Positions 24,892-30,207 of a DNA stretch of 30,207 bases are shown piece by piece. Origin of the DNA: CAZCBN01 sp964496975. GTDB lineage: Bacteria > Planctomycetota > Phycisphaerae > Phycisphaerales > UBA1924. A program made the translations under genes and the position numbers. The stretch's first letter is position 1. Every line of letters begins with the position of its first letter. The notes below the pieces were generated by a model. That model was not told where the DNA came from. It saw only the letters and a program-made list of their open reading frames with translations, and searched no databases. The stretch spans positions 1 to 30,207 of the forward strand of contig CAZCBN010000032.1 in assembly GCA_964496975.1 (NCBI GenBank). The letters run 5' to 3'.

Positions 24892-25827
24892 CACACGCCC
24901 CGCCCCACCCCCGGCCACACCCAGCTTGCTCAGCAGCCGGTCCCACTCCTTCACAAGCGCATCCGCCAGGCCGCGGTAGTCGTCCGCCCCCGCCGCCGTC
25001 GGCGCGTAGTCAAAGATGGTTTGCCCGAAGCTCGGGCACTCCGCGAGCTTGATGTTCCGCCGAACCGCCGGCCGGTACACCCGCGCGTACAGCAGCGCCG
25101 GGTCCTGCTTCTCCCGCGCCTCGGCGAGGAAGGCCTCCATCTCCGCGACCACCTCCTGCACGTGCGTGGACTGCGCGTCGTGCATGCACAGGATCACGCC
25201 GCTGACGCGCAGGTGCGGGTTCAGCCCCGCCGCGCCCTCCCCGCCCCGGAGCAGCCGCACCGTCTCCAGCAGCTTGCCCACGCCGTGCAGCGCCAAAAAG
25301 TGCGCCTGCATCGGGATGAACACCTCCCGCGCCGCCACCAGCCCGTTCAGCGTCAACGCCCCGAGCGAGGGCGGGCAATCGAGCAGGATGAACTCGTATC
25401 GCCCCGCCACCGGCTCCAGCGCCCGCCGAAGCCGCGCGAACCGGTCCGCCTCTCCCGCAAGCTCCGTCTCCGCCGCCGCCAGGTCCGTCTCCGCCGCGAT
25501 GAGGTCAAGCCGCTCCCGCACCGGTCGCACCGCCGCGGCCGCCCCGTGCTGCGGCTCCAGCAGCAGGTCGTACACCGTGGCCCCGCCGTCCTGCCCCGGG
25601 TCCACGCCCAGGTGCAGCGTCGCGTGCGCCTGCGGGTCAAGGTCCACCAGCAGCGTGGGCCGCCCCGCCGCCGCGAGCGCCGCGGCCAGGTTCACGCTCG
25701 TCGTCGTCTTGCCCACGCCGCCTTTTTGGTTCATCAGCGCGATGGTCCGCGTCGGCCTGCGGGCCGGCGCGCCAACACCCCGGGCCGTCCCATCCGTGCG
25801 CCCAACTCCCGCGCGTTCGTGCGACAT
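24892..25827 (-). CDS. ParA/Soj-family ATPase, 3' end lost in assembly gap
   Basis: The 312 visible residues form an essentially complete ParA-type ATPase. The deviant Walker A is KGGVGKTT at 35-42 with both lysines. Walker A' has VDLDPQAHAT at about 61-70, and Walker B has Asp 150 in LLDCPPSLGALT. The C-terminal part contains VYRPAVRRNIKLAECPSFGQTI, typical of chromosomal Soj/ParA. Such proteins position chromosome origins or other cargo together with a ParB-type partner. No ParB or parS-like site is visible. ATG 25827 is used; a GTG two codons upstream is possible. The start is nine bases after the ispF stop, so the two are probably co-transcribed. The cargo is uncertain because the downstream gene is hidden by the gap. 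Confidence 0.9.
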
Positions 25828-25836
25828 GGCCACAGC

Positions 25837-26409
25837 CTATCGCCCCCGCTCGTGCAACACCTCGCCCCCCGCCCGCCGCGCCAGCAGCACCACCGCCTGC
25901 GCCTCGATCGCCCGCCCCTCGCCCACCGCGTCCACGTGCTCGCCCGTCTTGCCCTTCACGTTCACCGCGTCGGCCGGCACGCCCAGCAGCCGGGCCAGGT
26001 TCGCGCGGATGGCCTCCCGCTGCGCGCCCAGTTTGGGGCGCTGCAGCGCCACCACCGTGTCCAGGTTCACCACGCCCCACCCCGCCGCGTGCACCCGCCG
26101 CACCGCCTCGGCCACAAACACCGCCGAGTCGCGCGCCTCGTTCGCCGCGTCGGTGTCCGGGAACAACTGCCCGATGTCCGGCAGCCCCAGCGCCCCCAGC
26201 AGCGCGTCCGTCACCGCGTGGTACAGCACGTCGCCGTCCGACCGCGCCACAGGACCGACCGCGTGCTCGAATCGGACGCCCCCCACAATCAGCGGTCTTC
26301 CGCGCCCCCCCGGTGCGGGCGGTTCCAGCCGATGCCGGTCCCACCCCAGCCCGATCCGCACGCCCGCCAGACCCGCCGCCCCATCCTGTCCCGCCGCGAA
26401 CGCGTTCAT
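25837..26409 (-). CDS. ispF: 2-C-methyl-D-erythritol 2,4-cyclodiphosphate synthase (IspF)
   Basis: This 190-residue enzyme of the MEP isoprenoid pathway cyclises the CDP-methylerythritol phosphate intermediate and releases CMP. The metal ligands are visible: Asp 24 and His 26 in GLGWDRHRL, and His 64 in SDGDVLYHAVTDALLGA. DIGQLFPDTD at 79-88 and the C-terminal GEGRAIEAQAVVLL are family motifs. The usual K-T-T-E near residue 154 reads KTGE. The ATG at 26409 leaves about 16 extra residues before the conserved RIGLG; a GTG at 26361 would give a more typical N-terminus. It supplies precursors for undecaprenyl phosphate, used by both MurJ and WecA-type pathways in this window. No ispD gene is adjacent. 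Confidence 0.94.
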   Translation of the reverse strand: MNAFAAGQDGAAGLAGVRIGLGWDRHRLEPPAPGGRGRPLIVGGVRFEHAVGPVARSDGDVLYHAVTDALLGALGLPDIGQLFPDTDAANEARDSAVFVAEAVRRVHAAGWGVVNLDTVVALQRPKLGAQREAIRANLARLLGVPADAVNVKGKTGEHVDAVGEGRAIEAQAVVLLARRAGGEVLHERGR

Positions 26410-26596
26410 CCCTCGATCGTACAGCCCCCATCGCGTGGCCCTGCGCGGCCCCATGTGCCCCGGTGCGGGCGGAGGGACAGGGCCCGATTGGCCGATAGGC
26501 TTGGCCGAGGCCGCGGGCCGCGCCGCGGGCGTGTTTGAACCACCAGAACAGGTTGCTCGTACGCCGAGTCGCCCTCTTTTCGCCGGAGTCTCCGCC
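26410..26596. promoter_or_regulatory. Divergent spacer between ispF and a lipoprotein gene
   Basis: A 187-base spacer that must hold promoters for both directions. It contains a direct repeat TTGGCCGA (26488-26495 and 26501-26508) and a GC-rich CCGCGG pair just after it. TTGAAC near 26533 resembles a -35 box but has no acceptable -10 at the right distance, so no promoter is called. Confidence 0.35.
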
Positions 26597-27286
26597 ATGC
26601 CCCGTCGCCCCGCCCGCCCGCTCGGCCTGTTCTGCGTTGCCGCCGCCGTTCTTTGCGCGTCGGGTCTGCTCGCCGGGGTGTCGGGGTGCCGCCTGCAGAA
26701 CCCCGGGGGCCGGCTGCAGTCGGAGGACGAGCACACCTTCCCGAGCACCGCGCACGAGCCGGTGACGGTGAAGCTCATCGACACCCGCGACCAGCAGGAA
26801 CTCTGGAGCATGGACGTGCCGGTGGGCCAGTGGCTCACCATCCGCTTCTACAACGACCGGGTGGACAACCCGACCAAGCCCGATGTGATGCGCTGGGCCG
26901 TGCGCGACGCCAACAGCGGCGACACCCGCCTGCTGAACCAGATCCCCGTGCCCGACCGCTACTCGCGGCGCATCGTCACGGAACTGCGCGCGGGGCCGGA
27001 ATACCCGCCGCAGGCAAGCGCGCCCGACCTCCTGCCGATGCCCGCGCCGGCCGCCACGACGCCCGCGCCCACGCCCGAGCCGGCCCCAGCGCTCGCTCCC
27101 GCGCCGGCCCCCGAGCCCGCGCCCGCGACAGACGCCCCGCCCGCGCCTTCGGCCCCGCTCGAGTCCGCCGCGCCGGTTGAGCCCAGCGCCCCGGCCGCCC
27201 CCGCGGCCGAACCCGGCAACCCCGCCTTCATCCGCCCCGGCGCGGCCGACGACTCCGGCACGGTGAAGGACCCGCTGAACCGCTGA
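26597..27286 (+). CDS. Putative lipoprotein with Pro/Ala-rich C-terminal tail
   Basis: This 229-residue protein has an N-terminal signal with lipobox LAGVSGC (Cys 31). A compact domain of about 100 residues follows (about 40-140; VTVKLIDTRDQQELWSMDVP, then WLTIRFYNDRV and RWAVRDANSG). After that comes a long Pro/Ala/Glu tail (about 145-215) of APAPEPAP type and a short polar end. GGAG sits eight bases before the ATG. The domain is not recognised. The Pro/Ala tail is the kind that spans space in the cell envelope, so an envelope-anchored role is likely but unproven. It stands alone on the plus strand among minus-strand genes, divergent from ispF. Confidence 0.8.
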   Translation: MPRRPARPLGLFCVAAAVLCASGLLAGVSGCRLQNPGGRLQSEDEHTFPSTAHEPVTVKLIDTRDQQELWSMDVPVGQWLTIRFYNDRVDNPTKPDVMRWAVRDANSGDTRLLNQIPVPDRYSRRIVTELRAGPEYPPQASAPDLLPMPAPAATTPAPTPEPAPALAPAPAPEPAPATDAPPAPSAPLESAAPVEPSAPAAPAAEPGNPAFIRPGAADDSGTVKDPLNR

Positions 27287-27480
27287 CCGCACGCCGCGGC
27301 GCTTCGGGAGGCGTACGCGGAGCTGCGGAGAGAACGCGGCGGAGGTCGCGGCGAGGCCGTCGAGCCTCCGCCTTTGGACCCGCCCGCGTCCTCCGCCGTC
27401 CCTCCGCCCCTCCGCGTTCGCTTTCCTTCACTCAGCCGTTCGCGGGTGGCGCGTCGCGTCCTTCGCGTTCGCCGTTCCAC
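27287..27480. repeat. Spacer with degenerate inverted CTCCGCGTTC-type repeats
   Basis: This gene-free spacer lies between two convergent 3' ends. The left half (about 27307-27345) is G-rich with AACGCGGCGGAGG. The right half (about 27379-27420) is its C-rich counterpart with CCTCCGCCCCTCCGCGTT, so the halves can pair into an imperfect long hairpin. Further CTTCGCGTTCGCCGTTC-like units follow to 27477. It may end transcription from both sides, but no T run is seen. Confidence 0.5.
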
Positions 27481-28002
27481 CTAGGCCCCGGGCGCCGCGT
27501 GCGCAGCGCCGGTGAGCCATTCCGGCAGGGGCTTGGGGCGGCCGTCGGGGCCGACGCACGCCAGCTCGGTGAAGGCCGTGGCGCACACGCCGTCGGCGGG
27601 CGTGGCGGGGTCGGCGGGGTTGGGCGGGCCGCCGCGGCGTTCGATGAGCGCCAGCGCGTACGTGTGCCGCAGGCGGGCCCGGCCGTGCGGGCTCACCTCG
27701 ACGCGCAGCTCCACCACGTCGTCGTAGCGGATGGGCCTGCGGTACGCGATCTCCAGCTTGGTGATGACGAGGAAGACCCCCGACGCCTCCAGGTCGGCGT
27801 ACGTCACGCCGCTGGTGCGGAGCATCTCGGTGCGGGCCTCTTCCATCCACGGGGCGTAGCTCGCGTGGTGGGCAACGCCCATCGGGTCGCACTCGGCGTA
27901 CCGCACGCGCACGCGGTGCGCCCCGCGGCTCGGCAGCGTGCGCGGCGGCGTGGGGACGGGGGCGGACGCGGGGTGGGCAGGGTCGGCGGCGGGGCCTCGC
28001 AT
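27481..28002 (-). CDS. YbgC-like acyl-CoA thioesterase (4HBT hotdog fold)
   Basis: This 173-residue protein has the 4-hydroxybenzoyl-CoA thioesterase motif VRYAECDPMGVAHHASYAPW at about 33-52. Asp 39 is in the catalytic position and Tyr 49 matches the conserved aromatic. FLVITKLEIAYRRPIRYDDVVEL follows, as in YbgC/FadM-type enzymes that hydrolyse acyl-CoA or acyl-ACP thioesters. A loop with Pro/Ala/Asp repeats (about 128-145) is inserted before the last strand. ATG 28002 is chosen because sequence upstream lacks conservation, although no good ribosome site is seen. The substrate is unknown. It lies downstream of the class V PLP enzyme gene with a 125-base spacer containing tandem repeats. Confidence 0.87.
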   Translation of the reverse strand: MRGPAADPAHPASAPVPTPPRTLPSRGAHRVRVRYAECDPMGVAHHASYAPWMEEARTEMLRTSGVTYADLEASGVFLVITKLEIAYRRPIRYDDVVELRVEVSPHGRARLRHTYALALIERRGGPPNPADPATPADGVCATAFTELACVGPDGRPKPLPEWLTGAAHAAPGA

Positions 28003-28078
28003 AAGGCGCAGGTTAGCGCGGGCGTGCGTGCCGCCGTGCAGACGAGCGCCATCCCGAAACGAGCCGGGCCCCGCCGAA

Positions 28079-28142
28079 GCCAGGGCCACAAGCAGTCAGC
28101 GCCGCACGACGTCAGCGCCACAAGAAGTCAGCGCATCGCCGC
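28079..28142. repeat. 16-bp tandem repeat, about four copies, at a gene 3' end
   Basis: GTCAGCGC recurs exactly every 16 bases at 28095, 28111 and 28127. A related unit GCCAGGGCCACAAGCA is at 28079; the 28111 unit reads GTCAGCGCCACAAGAA. The last unit contains the stop codon of the PLP enzyme gene (28128-28130, minus strand). Confidence 0.8.
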
Positions 28143-29459
28143 CTCGGCCGCGAGCTCTTCCGCCAGCGCCTCGGCCAGCTTCTCGTAGTCGCCGAGGGTG
28201 TTGAACAGGTGGGCCGAGACGCGCATCAGCCGCTGGTTCGCGGGCTGCAGCGTCCAGACCGGCACCTGGATGCGGTGGTGCAGCGTCAGGCGGTCCCAGA
28301 GCGGGTCCTCGTAGGTCTTGGGCCGCTGCGGGAGGGGGTCGCTCGGCAGCAGCAGCGTGCGCATGGTGCCGGCCATGTCGTCGGGGGCGGCGAGCCGCAG
28401 GCCGCAGCGGCGGGCGATGAGCGCGGCCCCGCGCGAGACGAGGTCGCGGTTGCGGTCCATCACGGCGTCAAAGCCGCCGGGGAGCTGGGCCGCCAGGTGC
28501 TGCACCGCGTCGGGCACCACGAGGTTGGCGGTGTAGTCGCCCGTGCCGACGTAGTCGAAGTCGCACAGGAACGCGGCCCGGTCGGCCCGCTTGTTGTGCA
28601 CGCGGCACGAGAGGGCCCGCGGCTGGATGTGGGCCCGGCGGTGCGCGGCCGCGTAAAAGAAGCCCGAGCCCTTGGGCGTGCAGAGCCACTTGTGGCAGCT
28701 CGCGGCGTAGTACGTCGGGTTGAGCGACTGGATGTCCAGCGGGATCTGCCCGGGCGTGTGCGCGCCGTCGACGAGCGTCTCGATCCCCCGCTCGTGCGCC
28801 ATCGCCACGAGCGCCTCCACCGGCATGATGATCGACGTCGTGCTGATGATGTGGCTCACGAGCACGAGCCTCGTGCGCGGCGTGAGCAGGGCGGCGAAGT
28901 TGTCCACCACCTGCTTGGCGCTCAGCAGGGGCACGGGCACGTTCGCGGTGCGCACCACGATGCCGCGGTCCTTCACCAGGCGGTCGAGCTCGTTGCGGGT
29001 GGCGGTGTACTCCTGGTCGGTCATCACCACCTCGTCGCCGGGCTGCCAGTCGATGCTGTGCAGGCAGGTGGCGACGGCGAAGGTGGCGTTGGGCACGAGC
29101 GACACGCCGTCAAACGGCGCGCGCACCAGCCGCGCGATCGTGTCCCGGGCCCGGTCGCTCAGGCGTTCCAGGTGGATCAGGAAGAACGTCGGCGGGTCCT
29201 GGTCCATCAGCCGGCGCAGCTCGGCCTGGCGGGCCGCGACGTGCTCGGGGCAGATGCCGTAGCTGCCGTGGTTCAGCATCGTCAGCCCGGCCGGAATGGG
29301 CCAGCGGGCGGGGCTCCGCAGCGTCTCCAGCGCGGAGGGCGGCGTCGGCACCCGGTCGGCGGGCGTCGGGGCCCGACCCGCGGGCGCGGCGGCGGCGGCC
29401 CCAAAGACCTCGGTGGCGAACGGAACGGCGATGGGCGTGGCGGGCACGGTCATGGACAT
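28128..29459 (-). CDS. Class V aminotransferase-fold PLP enzyme (isopenicillin-N-epimerase-like)
   Basis: This 443-residue PLP-dependent enzyme is of the CefD/selenocysteine-lyase-like branch of fold-type I. A variable N-terminal segment of about 50 residues (Ala/Pro-rich) precedes the conserved LNHGSYGICP at 62-71. Further landmarks are VPNATFAVATCLHSI at about 122-136, LVDGAHTPGQIPLDI with Asp 231, and the PLP lysine 257 in SCHKWLCTPKGSGFF. No persulfide-type cysteine loop like that of NifS is visible, so a desulfurase role is unlikely. Family members act as epimerases, lyases or aminotransferases, and the substrate cannot be told. The start uses the first of two close ATGs (29459 and 29453). 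No biosynthetic neighbours suggest a pathway. Confidence 0.88.
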   Translation of the reverse strand: MSMTVPATPIAVPFATEVFGAAAAAPAGRAPTPADRVPTPPSALETLRSPARWPIPAGLTMLNHGSYGICPEHVAARQAELRRLMDQDPPTFFLIHLERLSDRARDTIARLVRAPFDGVSLVPNATFAVATCLHSIDWQPGDEVVMTDQEYTATRNELDRLVKDRGIVVRTANVPVPLLSAKQVVDNFAALLTPRTRLVLVSHIISTTSIIMPVEALVAMAHERGIETLVDGAHTPGQIPLDIQSLNPTYYAASCHKWLCTPKGSGFFYAAAHRRAHIQPRALSCRVHNKRADRAAFLCDFDYVGTGDYTANLVVPDAVQHLAAQLPGGFDAVMDRNRDLVSRGAALIARRCGLRLAAPDDMAGTMRTLLLPSDPLPQRPKTYEDPLWDRLTLHHRIQVPVWTLQPANQRLMRVSAHLFNTLGDYEKLAEALAEELAAEAAMR

Positions 29460-29588
29460 GCGGAGGCTATCGGTCGAAAGCGGCGTGCGGGGTCAGGCGG
29501 CGGCGCGGTGCCGACGCGCTGCGGACGGGGCTGCTGGAAGGGCTGCGGGACGCGCTGCGGGCGGGGCGTTTTTCACGCCGCGGCGAGG

Positions 29589-30050
29589 CTAGCCGCGGAC
29601 ATCGACTGTGGTGCCCAGCGCGCCGACCGCGACGCCCGTCGCCGCGGCGTTTCGCTCGGTCGGGTTGCGGTAAAACGGCAGGGCGGCGTCGGGGCCGGCG
29701 GCGGCCGGGGCGCGGCGCGCGGGGGCCACGTCGTACGGCTGCACGTCCACCCGGGCGGCGACCAGCGCCTCGATCCGCGGGTTCGTGGCGGCCTGCGGGC
29801 GGACCGTCTGTGGCCCTACAAAGGCGAGCGGCCCGAGGTCGGCGGGGGGGCGTTCTGCGGACGCCGTGATGTCCACCACGTCAACCCGGCGCGGGGCGGT
29901 GGTTTCGGCCGGCGCGGCGGGTGTTGAGAGCGGGGCAACCCGCGGGGGGGCCGCGACCGCGGGACGGCCGGCGAAGCCGTAGGCCCGGGCAAGGTGGAAG
30001 GGGATGGCCGCCGGGGCGGCCTGGGTGTTGGTGGGCGTGATGCCGTCCAT
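29589..30050 (-). CDS. Unrecognised 153-residue protein, mostly disordered
   Basis: This small soluble protein has no signal peptide or membrane helix. It is rich in Ala, Pro and Thr for most of its length. Conserved-looking blocks are at the start (IPFHLARAYGFAGRPA) and at the end (LPFYRNPTERNAAATGVAVG, then TTVDVRG). I do not recognise a family. Composition and third-base pattern fit a real gene, and antisense frames are poorer. A possible promoter lies directly upstream, which would give an almost leaderless transcript. The next gene on this strand is the PLP enzyme, about 130 bases downstream. Confidence 0.6.
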   Translation of the reverse strand: MDGITPTNTQAAPAAIPFHLARAYGFAGRPAVAAPPRVAPLSTPAAPAETTAPRRVDVVDITASAERPPADLGPLAFVGPQTVRPQAATNPRIEALVAARVDVQPYDVAPARRAPAAAGPDAALPFYRNPTERNAAATGVAVGALGTTVDVRG

Positions 30051-30059
30051 GGCGGGTGC

Positions 30060-30087
30060 AGTTTATCGGGTGCGACGGGCATTCCAA
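30060..30087 (-). promoter_or_regulatory. Candidate promoter giving a near-leaderless transcript
   Basis: On the minus strand, TTGGAA (30087-30082) is separated by 16 bases from TAAACT (30065-30060). Each box matches four of six consensus bases. The ATG at 30050 lies about ten bases past the -10 box, so little or no leader would be made. No ribosome binding site is seen, which agrees. Confidence 0.3.
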
Positions 30088-30160
30088 GGGCGTGGGTGGG
30101 AAGTGGAACGTCCGCTTGTGAGATATCTTTTGCAGAGGTCGATGTGCGGAAGTCGGCGGG

Positions 30161-30194
30161 CCGGCGCCACGGGGCGCCGGGGAGGCCGAAGGCC
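30161..30194. other. Two adjacent GC hairpins at the right edge
   Basis: CCGGCGCC (30161-30168), loop ACGG, GGCGCCGG (30173-30180) is a perfect 8-bp stem. It is followed by GGCC-GAA-GGCC (30184-30194), which on the minus strand reads as a stem closed by a TTCG tetraloop. No T run follows. They could end a transcript coming from the right or be a dispersed repeat. Confidence 0.45.
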
Positions 30195-30207
30195 GCGGGG
30201 CGTGGGT

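Noticed and set aside
23212..25833. An apparent 873-residue ParA-MurJ fusion protein
   Set aside because: The two parts meet exactly at ten Ns. Each side is a nearly full-length member of a separate family, so the continuous frame is an effect of the nominal gap length.
23668..26538. A 956-codon plus-strand frame across murJ, parA and ispF
   Set aside because: It runs through an assembly gap and is opposite three recognisable genes. Its composition is that of a shadow frame.
26533..26560. Promoter with TTGAAC upstream of the plus-strand lipoprotein
   Set aside because: No acceptable -10 box is found 16-18 bases downstream.
28128..29459. A second cysteine desulfurase
   Set aside because: It shares the PLP fold but lacks the persulfide cysteine loop. 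The SCHKWLCTPKGSGFF region fits the isopenicillin-N-epimerase-like branch.
30063..30070. A flagellar sigma-28 -10 element (CCCGATAA on the minus strand)
   Set aside because: The -10 resembles the consensus, but no TAAA-type -35 lies at the required distance and no flagellar gene is near.

Overview
The window is a very GC-rich bacterial scaffold with third codon positions almost entirely G or C. It contains two 10-N assembly gaps, at 20024-20033 and 24882-24891. The gene content points to a diderm bacterium: an Mla-type lipid transport pair, lipoproteins, a Wza-like export protein and an exosortase. The Gly/Ala/Pro-rich low-complexity inserts and the gene mix suggest a planctomycete, probably the Phycisphaerae. 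This placement is an inference and was not tested with a marker gene.

Left block (1-7703), all on the minus strand. In transcription order it holds lipoyl synthase (lipA), MurA, a NifS/IscS-type cysteine desulfurase, a small membrane protein with a DUF4190-like N-terminus, an MlaF-like ABC ATPase, an MlaD/MCE protein, and an unrecognised protein cut by the window edge. The membrane protein and the ATPase overlap by one base. No MlaE permease is present. The spacers on either side of the desulfurase start and inside the mla pair hold short tandem repeats with periods of 12-13 bp.

Central block (8044-22013), all on the plus strand: an exopolysaccharide/exosortase locus. Its order is a Wza-like lipoprotein, an exosortase, an EpsI-type partner (DUF3485), a 1556-residue membrane-anchored TPR protein, a Wzc-like chain-length/ATPase protein, an NAD-dependent sugar epimerase, and a WecA/MraY-type glycosyl-1-phosphate transferase. 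Two junctions are GTGA stop/start overlaps. The likely logic is that the transferase starts a lipid-linked glycan, the epimerase supplies a nucleotide sugar, the Wzc/Wza/TPR proteins carry the polymer across the envelope, and the exosortase/EpsI pair processes secreted proteins bearing a C-terminal sorting signal. No other glycosyltransferase, polymerase, dedicated flippase or sorting-signal substrate is visible. The most notable oddity is that the Wzc-like protein has alanine where the P-loop lysine should be and has almost no C-terminal tyrosines, so it looks like a pseudokinase.

Right block (22035-30050), mostly on the minus strand. It holds an SDR oxidoreductase, an entericidin-like small lipoprotein, the MurJ lipid II flippase, a ParA ATPase, IspF, a plus-strand lipoprotein with a Pro/Ala tail, a YbgC-like thioesterase, a class V aminotransferase-like PLP enzyme, and an unrecognised 153-residue protein. 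ParA and MurJ appear fused only because the second assembly gap lies between them. I found no tRNA, rRNA, CRISPR array, insertion sequence or integrase.
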